From Muribaculaceae bacterium (GTDB lineage Bacteria; Bacteroidota; Bacteroidia; Bacteroidales; Muribaculaceae), in NCBI GenBank assembly GCA_017427945.1, contig JAFRRT010000020.1, positions 1 through 64,000 of the forward strand: a stretch of DNA of 64,000 bases, given 5' to 3'. Made by a program: the position numbers and the translations under genes. Positions 7,149-15,805 of the stretch are shown piece by piece. The stretch's first letter is position 1, and every line of letters begins with the position of its first letter. Under the pieces are notes generated by a model, which was not told the origin of the DNA, ran no database searches, and saw only the letters and a program-made list of their open reading frames with translations.

Positions 7149-8558
7149 TCAATCATCGGTGCCGAAGAGAGGATCTTCGGGCATGACCATCACGGGCTTG
7201 GACTCGGCAGCCTTGAGGATGTTTTGCGGCACATATTTCTTGTCCACAACCAAGCGGAAGGAGTACTCGTTGAACCACTCGTTGGTCATGATGATGTATC
7301 CCTTCTCTCCGCTATCGGCACCCCAGGAGTTTTCCACTTTCCACTTGATGGGATTGCCGTTGTCGTCCAGATCGACGGCGCAGAGCGTCATGGCATGGGT
7401 CGAACCGCTGTCAAACGTTGCGATGCGCTGAGCCTTGTCCATGGGGAATGTGGTACCGAACAGGGTGGCATAGTCAAAGTTGTCAAGTGCGAGAAAACCG
7501 CTGGCGCGGTTGAGCTGCTTGCCCACGTCGAAGCTGGCATAGAGCTTGGTGGAATCTCTAAGCGATGCGATGGCCATGGCTGCGATGTCCTCCATGGGGA
7601 GGTTGACATAGCACCAGTTGTGTCCGTCGTAGGTGTGGCGGTCATATTCCACTTCGTAGGTCTTGTAGTATTCCCTGCGAGGATCGTTCATCGCCATGAT
7701 GAACGTACCGTTGATGGGTCCGCCCACGGTCTCACGATAGAACTCCAACGGGGTATAGGTGCGTATGGGGCCAACGGCGTTGCCGTTCTTGTCGCGGAAA
7801 GTGTAGGTGAACGACTTGATGGGTTCGCCCAGTGTGAGCGAGAGCATGTTATAGATGGTAGCGAGCATTTCGGTCTTTCGCTGGTTGATGGCTTTTTTGT
7901 TCTTTTTGTCAGCGACCATCTGCCGCAGTTCCAATCCGTATTCACGCAGCTTCGAAGCAACGAGCTGGCTCATGCGTGAGGTGCGTTCAGCCGAGTATGT
8001 CTCGGGCTGTGCCTCAACGGGCACGAGGCCGTATTTCTCGGCAAGGTCGGCAGCACCGCAGAAAGTTCCACCATCATTCATGGGATGGTGGAAGAAGAAC
8101 TGCACGCGCGTGTCATCAATGGGTTTGTCGGCGCAATCGATGACGCCCTGCAGCATGAGGTTGGCCTTCTCGAGCTGGTCGTAGAAGAAAAGGTAGTCGT
8201 GAGAGAACTCCACGTTAATGGAGTCGCCATGACGATGCGCGAAGTTAGCACGCAGCACGTTGAAGCTGGAGTACATCCAGCAACGGCCGCTCTGACGCTG
8301 GTTGTGAATCGACTGCTTGGGAGTCTCAATGCTGAAGTGGGTGTCAGGAGCTTTTTCGTTGCGGTAGTTTCTGGCAAGGTCATCGATGGAGTTTGCCGCC
8401 AGGGCATTGCTAATGGCCTTGTTTTGGTTGGTTGCCGAAGCGGCGACGATTTGGCGCATCATGTCAGAGCTGATACCTCCGTTTGAGCGGTCTTGTGCCG
8501 AGCCGGTAAAAGCGATGGCGAAGCAAATTGCCAGGGCAAGTGTAGTGATTTTGTTCAT
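7149..8558 (-). CDS. secreted C1B-family cysteine peptidase (aminopeptidase C / bleomycin hydrolase-like)
   Basis: A papain-fold peptidase of 469 residues. The family triad is visible: Cys93 in QSGRCWMYS with the preceding oxyanion Gln, His388 in GSTHAMTLCAVD, and Asn410 in VENSWGADSGEKGY. Bleomycin hydrolase/PepC enzymes are mostly cytoplasmic aminopeptidases; this one begins with a signal peptide (MNKITTLALAICFAIAFTGSAQ), so it probably acts in the periplasm or outside the cell, as C1B-like enzymes of other Bacteroidales are thought to. The natural substrate is unknown; trimming of imported peptides is plausible. It has its own promoter and sits between skp-like genes. Confidence 0.88.
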   Translation of the reverse strand: MNKITTLALAICFAIAFTGSAQDRSNGGISSDMMRQIVAASATNQNKAISNALAANSIDDLARNYRNEKAPDTHFSIETPKQSIHNQRQSGRCWMYSSFNVLRANFAHRHGDSINVEFSHDYLFFYDQLEKANLMLQGVIDCADKPIDDTRVQFFFHHPMNDGGTFCGAADLAEKYGLVPVEAQPETYSAERTSRMSQLVASKLREYGLELRQMVADKKNKKAINQRKTEMLATIYNMLSLTLGEPIKSFTYTFRDKNGNAVGPIRTYTPLEFYRETVGGPINGTFIMAMNDPRREYYKTYEVEYDRHTYDGHNWCYVNLPMEDIAAMAIASLRDSTKLYASFDVGKQLNRASGFLALDNFDYATLFGTTFPMDKAQRIATFDSGSTHAMTLCAVDLDDNGNPIKWKVENSWGADSGEKGYIIMTNEWFNEYSFRLVVDKKYVPQNILKAAESKPVMVMPEDPLFGTDD

Positions 8559-8624
8559 AAAAGTTTAGAAATGATTTTGCGCGCGGCACATATCCTCGCG
8601 CAGGGTTAATTGTTTCTTAGGCCT

Positions 8625-8656
8625 CAAAGGTACAAAAAATGCTGAGACTGGGCAAG
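8625..8656 (-). promoter_or_regulatory. promoter of the C1B peptidase gene
   Basis: On the minus strand CTTG (8656-8653), 20 nt, TACCTTTG (8632-8625). The leader to the ATG at 8558 would be about 60 nt. Confidence 0.7.
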
Positions 8657-8717
8657 AAGCATCTGCCCTTTTCTTGTGTTCTATGCCATTTCCTCAGATA
8701 ACGCCCGTTTGGTAAAC

Positions 8718-8758
8718 AAAACTGCCGCCAGCGAGGTTTGTCCTCCTCCTGGCGGCAG
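8718..8758 (-). terminator. terminator of the bamA-skp-skp transcript
   Basis: CTGCCGCCAG and CTGGCGGCAG form a perfect 10-bp stem with a 17-nt loop. On the minus strand it runs into TTTTG. It follows the last skp gene by about 30 bases. Confidence 0.75.
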
Positions 8759-8786
8759 CCTATTTCTAATTGCTAATAGTTCAATA

Positions 8787-9299
8787 TTACTTGATGCCCA
8801 ATTTGGCTTTTACCTTGGCGCTTACATCCACGGCGTCGCTGCCGTTATAAAGGATAGAGCCTGCGGCCTGGTCAAAGATGAAGGTGAAACCGCCCTCGGC
8901 ACCAACGGCCTGGATGGCGTTCTGCAGCTTCTGGGTAATGGGGGCAAGCAGTGTCTCCTGCTGACGCTGCAAATCCTGGGCAGCGGTCTGCTGGAAGTTC
9001 TGAATCTTTACATAGTCGTCCTGCAACTCCTGGTTGTGACGGTCCTTGATGGCTTGGGGCGTGCTGGGATCCTTGTCGGCAGCCTCATAGTCGGTCATCT
9101 TTTTCTGGAAAGCGTCCTGCAGGTTCTTGAATTCGGCCTCGTACTTGTCGCTGACTGACTTGAGGGTATTCTCAGCAGTCACCTTATCAGGCATGACGTT
9201 GAAAATCTCGTTGGTGTTGACGTAACCGAATTTCTGAGCTTGTGCACCAAGGCACATAGTGGTAGCCGCGATGGCTAAGAGCATAAATCTTTTAAACAT
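8787..9299 (-). CDS. OmpH/Skp-family periplasmic chaperone (copy 2)
   Basis: A 170-residue Skp-like protein with signal peptide MFKRFMLLAIAATTMCLGAQAQ and mature start KFGYVNTNEIFNVMP, a coiled-coil arm region (about 40-115, rich in Lys/Glu/Gln) and the C-terminal core strand (GGFTFIFDQAAGSILY). It closes the operon that includes bamA, so it is expected to guard barrel proteins on their way to the BAM complex. It is clearly paralogous to copy 1: compare ITQKLQNAIQAVGAEGGF here with ITDKIQAAIRAAGEQGGF there. Confidence 0.9.
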   Translation of the reverse strand: MFKRFMLLAIAATTMCLGAQAQKFGYVNTNEIFNVMPDKVTAENTLKSVSDKYEAEFKNLQDAFQKKMTDYEAADKDPSTPQAIKDRHNQELQDDYVKIQNFQQTAAQDLQRQQETLLAPITQKLQNAIQAVGAEGGFTFIFDQAAGSILYNGSDAVDVSAKVKAKLGIK

Positions 9300-9358
9300 G
9301 TCTAAAATTGATTTTTCTTAATAATTACTATATAGTTTCTTTTTTTGTCGTGAACGGA

Positions 9359-9871
9359 TTACTTGTAACCCATCTTTTCGAGCACCTCGTTGCTTACGTC
9401 GATGCGCGGTGAGGCAAAAATGATGCTCTGGCTGCTGGCACGGTCCATGATCATCTGGAAGCCACGTTCCTCACACACCTTCTTGCAGGCGTTGTAGACA
9501 TCGTCCTGGATGGGCTTGATGAGCGACTGACGCTTCTTGAACAGTTCACCCTGCGGGCCAAAGTACTTGTACTGCAGCTGCTGAGCCTCTTTCTCCTTCT
9601 CGGTGATTTCGGCCTCTTTCTTCTTCTTCTGGTCGTCGGTCAAGAAAACCATGTCGGCCTGGTAGTTCTTGTACATGGTGTCGGCCTCTTTCTTGAGCTC
9701 ATCCACCTCACGCTGCCAGCGCTGGGATACCTGGTTCAATTGCTCGTTGGCCATCTCATAGGCGGGGATGTTCTTGAGTACATACTCCATGTCAACGAGA
9801 GCAAACTTCTGCGCGTTGGCGGCCATGAAGCCGGCAACAAGCGCCACTGCGATTAATGTTATTCGTTTCAT
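9359..9871 (-). CDS. OmpH/Skp-family periplasmic chaperone (copy 3)
   Basis: A 170-residue Skp-like protein with signal peptide MKRITLIAVALVAGFMAANAQ, mature start KFALVDMEYVLKNIP, a very charged coiled coil (KKKKEAEITEKEKEAQQLQ) and a C-terminal core (GFQMIMDRASSQSIIFA). It is the skp gene directly downstream of bamA. Its sequence differs more from copies 1 and 2 than these do from each other, so it is probably the older, separate lineage with its own client range; that division of labour is inference. Confidence 0.9.
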   Translation of the reverse strand: MKRITLIAVALVAGFMAANAQKFALVDMEYVLKNIPAYEMANEQLNQVSQRWQREVDELKKEADTMYKNYQADMVFLTDDQKKKKEAEITEKEKEAQQLQYKYFGPQGELFKKRQSLIKPIQDDVYNACKKVCEERGFQMIMDRASSQSIIFASPRIDVSNEVLEKMGYK

Positions 9872-9976
9872 GTTCTTTTCTATTTTATGATTTTAAAATT
9901 CGACTTTTAGACTGCAGTAGTGCAAAATCGTTTATTCAATTAACTTAAATTTGAAAAAATCGGGCTGCGTTTGTCA

Positions 9977-12631
9977 TTAGAATTCCTGACCCAGCACGAA
10001 GTGGAAGTTGCTGCCACCCTTCTCGCCATAGACCTTGTCGAAGCCATAACCCCAGTCGATACCCATCATACCGATCATTGGCAGGAAGATGCGGGCACCC
10101 ACACCTGCCGAACGCTTGATGTTGAACGGGTTGAAGTCCTTGACATTGGTCCAGGCGTTACCACCCTCGACAAACAGAATCGGGTAGATGGTTGCACTCT
10201 GCGAGAGCATCAACGGGAAGTGGAGCTCCATGACGAAGCGGTCGTAGGCGTAACCCTCGGAACCGTAAGGTGTGAATACACCGTTCTCATAACCACGCAG
10301 GGCGATGGTCTCGGTGGCATAGGTGTAAGAACCGGTCATACCGTCACCGCCGACATAGAAGGTCTCAAAGGGCGACTTCAGCCACTTGTTCCAGCTACCC
10401 AGCAGACCGAAGTCGGCGCGCGTCATGAGCACCAGCGTCCAGCGGCCGTCGGGGTCGGTGAGCGGTGTGTAGGTGCGTGCCTGGAACTTGAGTTTCCAGT
10501 ATTCGATCCACTTGTAGAGTTGCTTCTTGGATTCCTCGGTAGTGCTTTGGCTCAACGCCTTCCAGTTCTTCTTGCCGAACAGGCTTGCAGGCGGAGTAGC
10601 GTTGAAGCTCAAGGTAAAGGTGCTGCCCCTGCGGGTATAAAGCGGGTTGTCGATACTGTTGCGCGACAAGGTCAATCCCAGCACGATGGAGTTGGAGACA
10701 CCATTCTTCATATAATAGAGGTATTCCCAGTTCTTGAGGCTGTACCACTGGTAGCTGAGGCTTGCCATGAAAGTGAAGTAGTCATCGGGCCACTTGAGTC
10801 GCTTACCGAATCCCACGGTCAAACCAGCCATCTGCAGATACTTGTTGGGGTCATAGGCGTTCTCGTAGTAGTTGTAACCGCCATAACCGCCGTAGCCACC
10901 ATAGCCGTATCCGTATCCGCCCATGCCGTAATAGTTGTTATAGTAGTTGTACATCGCGTTCTGGTACAACTGGCTATAGTAGGACGAGTTGATACCCGTC
11001 TGGCGGCTATAGAAGGCCGATACCGACAGCGAGTTGGGACGCTTGCCGCCGAACCAGGGGTCAAGGAACGAAATGCTGTAGGCCTGGTAGTACTTGGCGT
11101 TGGTCTGCGCGCTGATGGTGAACGTCTGGCCCTCGCCCTGGGGAATGAGTCCCTTGTAGGACGACGGGTGCAGCAGGTTCTGTATCGAGAAGTTGGTAAA
11201 CTTGAGCGATGCCTTAAGGATGACACCCGTCTGTCCCCAACCTGCGCTCAGCTCAACTTGGTCGTTGGCTTTGCTCTCGAGGTTCAAGATGATGTCAACG
11301 GTACCATTGTCGGGGTTAGGCTCGGGACGCACGTCCATCTTTTCGGGGTCGAAGTGTCCCGTTTGTGCAATCTCACGCACCGAGCGCATGAGGTCATCTT
11401 TGGAGAAGAGGTCGCCGGGCCTTACGCGCAGCTCACGGCGCACGACTTTCTCATACAGGCGGTCGTTACCGTTGATGACCACGCGGTTGATGCGTGCCTG
11501 CTTGCCCTCAAACATGCGCATCTCCAGATCGATGCTGTCGCCCTCGATTTTGCTCTCGATGGGGATGAGCTGGTAGAAGAGGTAACCGCTGTTGAGATAG
11601 AGGTTGGAAACGGCATCGTCGTCCTCTTGTGTACGCTTGTTGAGCAGTTTTTGGTTATAGACGTCGCCTTTCTTGATACCCAGCACCTCGTCGAGGATGG
11701 CCGACGGGAAGACGGTGTTGCCCACCCACGAGATGTCGGAGATGTAATAGCGCTTGCCCTCATTGACGGTGAGATAGACGTCAACGCTCTTCTCGTCAAA
11801 CTGCACGACGCTGTCCTTGATGATGGTGGCATCGCGGTAGCCTTTCTCGTTATACTTGTCGATAATCAGCTGCTTGTCGGCCTCATAGTCGCTCTGGACA
11901 AACTTCTTTTGTGAGAAGATTTTCCACAGGCTCTTTTTCTCGTTGGTCTTTTTCATGGTGCGCTTGAGCTTGGTGTCGCTCAGCACCTCGTTGCCGTCGA
12001 TGTAGATCTTGTGGACCTTGATTTTCTCATGCTTGTCGACGTTGATGTTGACGATAACCTCGTTCTGCTTGCTCAAGTCGGGCACCTGGACCACCTCGCA
12101 GGTAGCCTGTCCGAAGCCCTTGTTGGCATAATATTTCTCGACGATGATTTTGATGCGGTCAGCGATGTTGGGAGTCATCTGGCTACCGGGCTGGAAACTC
12201 AGACGCTCGATGATGTCCTTTTTCTCGCCGCCCTTCATGCCGTTATAGTTCACCTGCGATACGCGGGGTTGCTGACGCAGGCTGAACACGAGCCAAGCCT
12301 GGTCATTGCAGATCTTCTCGACCAGAATCTGCACCTTGGAGAACAGTCCTTGTCGCCAGAAGCGTTTTGCTGCTGCCTTGAGGTCGTCACCGGGAATGTC
12401 GATGTGCTGACCGATGGTCAGTCCTGAATAGCCGATGATGATGTTCTCGTCGTAGTTGTCGACACCCTCGACACGGATGCCTGCAATCTCATACTGTGAA
12501 GGCGTCCCCGAGAAGACTACCTTGGGGTTATAGATGGTATCGCCAACAGAATAAGTCTCTTGGGCGTTCACTGTTGCGGGCAGCAGCAAGGGCAAAGTCA
12601 GCAGTGCCAGTAACAGATGCTTGATATTCAT
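9977..12631 (-). CDS. bamA: outer-membrane protein assembly factor BamA
   Basis: The 884-residue product has a signal peptide (MNIKHLLLALLTLPLLLPAT, cleaved near NAQ), a POTRA series in roughly the first 420 residues (for example EIAGIRVEGVDNYDENIIIG, KVHKIYIDGNEVLSDTKLK) and a C-terminal 16-stranded Bac_surface_Ag barrel ending in HFVLGQEF, with the terminal Phe of outer-membrane proteins. BamA folds barrels into the outer membrane. I place the start at 12631, 4 nt after the uppS stop; an upstream in-frame ATG (12646) lies within uppS. The barrel carries an unusual Tyr/Gly-rich stretch at about 557-592 (GYGYGYGGYGGYGGYNYY), probably surface exposed. Confidence 0.93.
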   Translation of the reverse strand: MNIKHLLLALLTLPLLLPATVNAQETYSVGDTIYNPKVVFSGTPSQYEIAGIRVEGVDNYDENIIIGYSGLTIGQHIDIPGDDLKAAAKRFWRQGLFSKVQILVEKICNDQAWLVFSLRQQPRVSQVNYNGMKGGEKKDIIERLSFQPGSQMTPNIADRIKIIVEKYYANKGFGQATCEVVQVPDLSKQNEVIVNINVDKHEKIKVHKIYIDGNEVLSDTKLKRTMKKTNEKKSLWKIFSQKKFVQSDYEADKQLIIDKYNEKGYRDATIIKDSVVQFDEKSVDVYLTVNEGKRYYISDISWVGNTVFPSAILDEVLGIKKGDVYNQKLLNKRTQEDDDAVSNLYLNSGYLFYQLIPIESKIEGDSIDLEMRMFEGKQARINRVVINGNDRLYEKVVRRELRVRPGDLFSKDDLMRSVREIAQTGHFDPEKMDVRPEPNPDNGTVDIILNLESKANDQVELSAGWGQTGVILKASLKFTNFSIQNLLHPSSYKGLIPQGEGQTFTISAQTNAKYYQAYSISFLDPWFGGKRPNSLSVSAFYSRQTGINSSYYSQLYQNAMYNYYNNYYGMGGYGYGYGGYGGYGGYNYYENAYDPNKYLQMAGLTVGFGKRLKWPDDYFTFMASLSYQWYSLKNWEYLYYMKNGVSNSIVLGLTLSRNSIDNPLYTRRGSTFTLSFNATPPASLFGKKNWKALSQSTTEESKKQLYKWIEYWKLKFQARTYTPLTDPDGRWTLVLMTRADFGLLGSWNKWLKSPFETFYVGGDGMTGSYTYATETIALRGYENGVFTPYGSEGYAYDRFVMELHFPLMLSQSATIYPILFVEGGNAWTNVKDFNPFNIKRSAGVGARIFLPMIGMMGIDWGYGFDKVYGEKGGSNFHFVLGQEF

Positions 12632-12635
12632 TGGT

Positions 12636-13403
12636 TTACTCTTCATTTTCGTTATTAACCTGTTCGCTCGTTTTACCGTAGCGCCTCTCGCGCGCCTGGA
12701 AGTCGGCAATTGCCTCGACAAAGTCTTCCTTGGTGAAATCGGGCCAATATTTTGAAGTGAAGTAAAGTTCGCTGTAGGCTATCTGCCAAAGCAGGTAGTT
12801 GCTCACCCTCAGGTCCCCGCCGGTGCGAATGAGCAGGTCGGGGTCGGGTATGTCATGCGTGGCGAGGTGAGCGGCCAGTTTCTCGTCGTTGATGTCATCG
12901 GGGTTCAGTGTGCCGTCGGCCACTTCTTTTGCCATTTGGCGGCAGGCGTTGACGATTTCCCACCGTGACGAGTAACTCAGCGCTAAGCACAATACCAGTC
13001 CCGTGCAGTGGCCAGTGTCCATCATGCATTTGCGCAGGCGTGCTGCAGCAAACTCGGGCATACGGTCCATGTCCCCGATGGTGGTCAGTCGCACGTTGTT
13101 CTTGATCAGGTCAGGGGTTTGCTTCTCGATGCTCACCACGATGAGGTTCATCAAAGTGTCCACCTCTTCCTGAGGGCGGTTCCAGTTTTCGGTCGAGAAG
13201 GTATAAAGCGTCAAGTATTTCACACCCACCTCGCTGGCAATCTCGGTGACTTGTCTCACGGTTTCCACACCGTTCTCATGCCCGAAACTGCGTTCCTGGC
13301 CGTGTTGCTTGGCCCATCGCCCGTTGCCGTCCATGATGATGGCAACGTGACACGGGATGCGTGTCGGGTCAAGTTGTTGTATTTTGTCGCTGAGTGATGA
13401 CAT
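12636..13403 (-). CDS. uppS: undecaprenyl diphosphate synthase (cis-prenyltransferase)
   Basis: This 255-residue enzyme condenses isopentenyl diphosphate units onto farnesyl diphosphate to give the C55 carrier used for peptidoglycan and surface glycans. The catalytic Asp25 lies in [12 protein letters not shown]. Substrate-binding motifs [11 protein letters not shown] and [22 protein letters not shown] are present; the position that is Glu in the E. coli RTGGEHRISN motif is Asp here, a mild change. It lies between porG (8-base gap upstream) and bamA (4-base gap downstream), the usual Bacteroidales arrangement, so expression of lipid carrier and outer-membrane assembly is coupled. Confidence 0.95.
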   Translation of the reverse strand: MSSLSDKIQQLDPTRIPCHVAIIMDGNGRWAKQHGQERSFGHENGVETVRQVTEIASEVGVKYLTLYTFSTENWNRPQEEVDTLMNLIVVSIEKQTPDLIKNNVRLTTIGDMDRMPEFAAARLRKCMMDTGHCTGLVLCLALSYSSRWEIVNACRQMAKEVADGTLNPDDINDEKLAAHLATHDIPDPDLLIRTGGDLRVSNYLLWQIAYSELYFTSKYWPDFTKEDFVEAIADFQARERRYGKTSEQVNNENEE

Positions 13404-13411
13404 GGCGATAA

Positions 13412-14080
13412 TTATTCTATATAGTTACACTTGATGCACCGTTTGCCGAACTCATAAGTTACCGAGAACACAGCAAACGAGTACCAATCGGTATTCTTGG
13501 CGAATGAATGCTTGATACCGAACAGATCGCTGAGTCCGTCGATACGGTCGCTGAACTCTTTGCGCATGGTGAATTCAAAGGACATATTGAGCCTGTCCTT
13601 GTATTTGTATTTCACACCTATGCCAAAGGGGATGGTGAACGAAGCCTGGTTTTGACCATCACACATGGCAAATACAAAGCCCACACCTGCTACCATGTAG
13701 GGCGAGATGGGTTTGTACTTCTTGTACAGCGGGCCGCGTCCGAAGTTCAGGAAGTTGAACTCTGCCGTCAGTCCCAGGTCAATGAGGCTTGAGTTGAAGG
13801 AATAGTTGGCCTCGTCGGGGTATACCATGTCGTCCTTCTCGCTATCGCCACGAATGTTGGCATAGTTGAGGTTGGCCTTGAACGCCCACCGACTGTTGTG
13901 GTTGTAGCGGAACATGCCTCCAAGTGTGAAGCTGGGATGCTTGAACAGGTTGCCAGTGTTGGCTTCGCCCAGGTAACCGGTCATGCCCAACGACGGTCCC
14001 ACTTCATATTTGTATTGCTGTGCGGTCGCTGTCAACGACGCAACCAACATGACTATTGCTATGAACAGTGATTTCTTCAT
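13412..14080 (-). CDS. porG: PorG-like outer-membrane beta-barrel protein (DUF6089 type)
   Basis: A 222-residue protein with signal peptide [20 protein letters not shown] and an 8-strand-type small barrel: alternating strands such as [50 protein letters not shown] and [19 protein letters not shown]. Length, the GYLGEAN/NLF region and the place just before uppS and bamA match PorG of Porphyromonas gingivalis, a T9SS barrel thought to anchor the PorK-PorN ring to the outer membrane. Its neighbours argue strongly for this identity. An unusual Cys pair (RCIKC) lies near the C-terminus. Function is inferred from family and synteny. Confidence 0.82.
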   Translation of the reverse strand: MKKSLFIAIVMLVASLTATAQQYKYEVGPSLGMTGYLGEANTGNLFKHPSFTLGGMFRYNHNSRWAFKANLNYANIRGDSEKDDMVYPDEANYSFNSSLIDLGLTAEFNFLNFGRGPLYKKYKPISPYMVAGVGFVFAMCDGQNQASFTIPFGIGVKYKYKDRLNMSFEFTMRKEFSDRIDGLSDLFGIKHSFAKNTDWYSFAVFSVTYEFGKRCIKCNYIE

Positions 14081-14086
14081 GCAGCT

Positions 14087-15583
14087 TTAATAAACCGGAT
14101 AATTGGTTAAGCGGTTATAAACGCCACGCCAAAGGTAGGGCAGCAGGACACCCTGGTCGTTGTAGCCTCCAAACAGGTAGATGTAGGGACATTCCCACGA
14201 GGTGACAGGGGTGGTTACCCGACGCGGGGCATTGGCCATGCCGGCAGTCGTCAGTGTCTCGAAGTTTACAAACGCCTGAGCACCGTAGAACTTAGGCATG
14301 TGGTTAGGCTGGCAGATGGTAGAGTCCGCTTTGGTCCAGGTGATGCCTTGGGTGTTGGACAGGTAGATGTTTTTGTTGAGGCTGCCATCGGCCAATTTGC
14401 CGCCCATGACATACCAAGTGCTCTGCCTGCCGTAACGGCGTGTGCCGCTCAGCGCCTTGTAGGTGTAATATGAGAATACTGTGGCTTCGGTCAATGCGGG
14501 CAGTGCGCTGGAGTGGATGTTGTTGATTTTGCCCCAGTGGTTACCGTCATATCCCCAGACGTCGCTCAATACATTGCCTTGACTGTCCATGCCGCCCACG
14601 ACCATGGCCTGCTGGGCGACTGTCCATTTGTTGTCGGTCACAATCATGCCTGATGAGTGGCTGATGGGGAAACCGTCCTCGACGCGTGTCGCTTCAAAGC
14701 CCTCGGTGCGGGGATACTCATCGTGGTAATAGGCGTCATCGCCTTTCACGATACCTAGTACGCGTCCATCGTAAGCTCCCAGCACGCTATACCACGTCAC
14801 GCCACACGATGTCCATTCCATACCGTCGGGCGAGGTATAGAGTGTGCCGTCGTCGGCCAGCATGTAGAGCGCGTCGTCGGTAGCGGCAAGGCTCGGGATC
14901 TGGGGAGCAAAGGGCAGATTGACCTTCTGCTTGTCCCATGTGCCCTGATTGGGCGACTCGGCGGTAAACAGGAAGCTCTCAATGCCGTTATAGTTCATGA
15001 TACGGTAGAGGTCGCCCTGCTTCACGGCCTTGTGGCCGATGGCGGTATAACGGTAGCCGGGCAGGTCACGTCTCCAGGACTGGGGGAAAATGAGCGTGTC
15101 GGGGTTCTCCTTGTGGACAAGGACCTTGACGTCATACTTCTTGACCTGAGTCTCGTCGGCCGAAACTACCGTCAACACGGTCTTGCCCGTGAAGTCAATG
15201 GATTTAGTCGATGAGGTGGTATAGTTGATGGTCGTGTCGGCCTGAACCGTTGCGCCGGTGATGTCAAAAACCGCTGAACTTACGGTGTTGAGGAATTCAA
15301 CTGTCACTTTCAAAGCCGTGACATCGGTTCCCTTGGGCAGCGAGTCGGCGTTATAAATCAGCCCCTTGTCATAGTCAACCGTGAAGTGTACCGAGTCCAG
15401 GTTGGCGAGCACATCGGCATCGGCCTGCAGGGCAAAGCCTGTTACCAGCGTGGTTTGTTGGCTGGTGCTGTAGCTATAGGCGCTGGAATCATCATTATCT
15501 TTGTTGCATGATGACAATGTGGACAGCGACAGGAACAGCACTGCCAGCGTCATCATGATGTATAGCGATTTCTTATTTGTCAT
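14087..15583 (-). CDS. DUF6242-like lipoprotein with Kelch-like repeats
   Basis: A 498-residue lipoprotein. The signal MTNKKSLYIMMTLAVLFLSL ends in lipobox LSSC, followed by an Asp/Ser-rich tether (NKDNDDSSAY). An N-terminal beta-sandwich-like part (about 35-160) precedes Kelch-like strands (LYMLADDGTLYTSPDGMEW, MVVGGMDSQGNVLSDVWGYD, WYVMGGKLADGSLNKNIYLS, YIYLFGGYNDQGVLLPYLW). It matches what I recall of DUF6242 proteins in Bacteroidales; the function is unknown. The stop is 6 bases from the porG start, so it leads the porG-uppS-bamA-skp-skp operon, which suggests an envelope role. I chose the ATG at 15583 because an upstream one (15619) overlaps a promoter -7 box. Confidence 0.65.
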   Translation of the reverse strand: MTNKKSLYIMMTLAVLFLSLSTLSSCNKDNDDSSAYSYSTSQQTTLVTGFALQADADVLANLDSVHFTVDYDKGLIYNADSLPKGTDVTALKVTVEFLNTVSSAVFDITGATVQADTTINYTTSSTKSIDFTGKTVLTVVSADETQVKKYDVKVLVHKENPDTLIFPQSWRRDLPGYRYTAIGHKAVKQGDLYRIMNYNGIESFLFTAESPNQGTWDKQKVNLPFAPQIPSLAATDDALYMLADDGTLYTSPDGMEWTSCGVTWYSVLGAYDGRVLGIVKGDDAYYHDEYPRTEGFEATRVEDGFPISHSSGMIVTDNKWTVAQQAMVVGGMDSQGNVLSDVWGYDGNHWGKINNIHSSALPALTEATVFSYYTYKALSGTRRYGRQSTWYVMGGKLADGSLNKNIYLSNTQGITWTKADSTICQPNHMPKFYGAQAFVNFETLTTAGMANAPRRVTTPVTSWECPYIYLFGGYNDQGVLLPYLWRGVYNRLTNYPVY

Positions 15584-15616
15584 TATCGTCTTTGTAGTTC
15601 TTTTTATAACAAACGG

Positions 15617-15624
15617 CAAAATTA
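15617..15624 (-). promoter_or_regulatory. -7 element ahead of the porG-uppS-bamA operon
   Basis: On the minus strand TAATTTTG fits the Bacteroidetes -7 consensus. No good TTTG lies 19-21 bases upstream. It implies a start of transcription near 15610 and excludes the ATG at 15619. Confidence 0.45.
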
Positions 15625-15805
15625 CAAAAAAATTCGGTCACAGACGGTTTTTTTCATTTAATAATGTATGCGACCGCAATTTTGGCGGGTCAAAGATACT
15701 ACTTCATGACCACACGCAATGCAGCCGTTAAAGATAATAAACGGTAAAACGCCGCTTTTTACACCTTTTTAACGAAGTTGACGACTGACTGTTGTCAATT
15801 AACCG

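Noticed and set aside
9971..11914. 647-codon open frame opposite bamA
   Set aside because: It is an antisense shadow of bamA; the protein has no signal, domain or promoter, and bamA is certain. Long antisense frames also occur opposite cydA, trpS, aspS, murD and serS for the same codon-bias reason.
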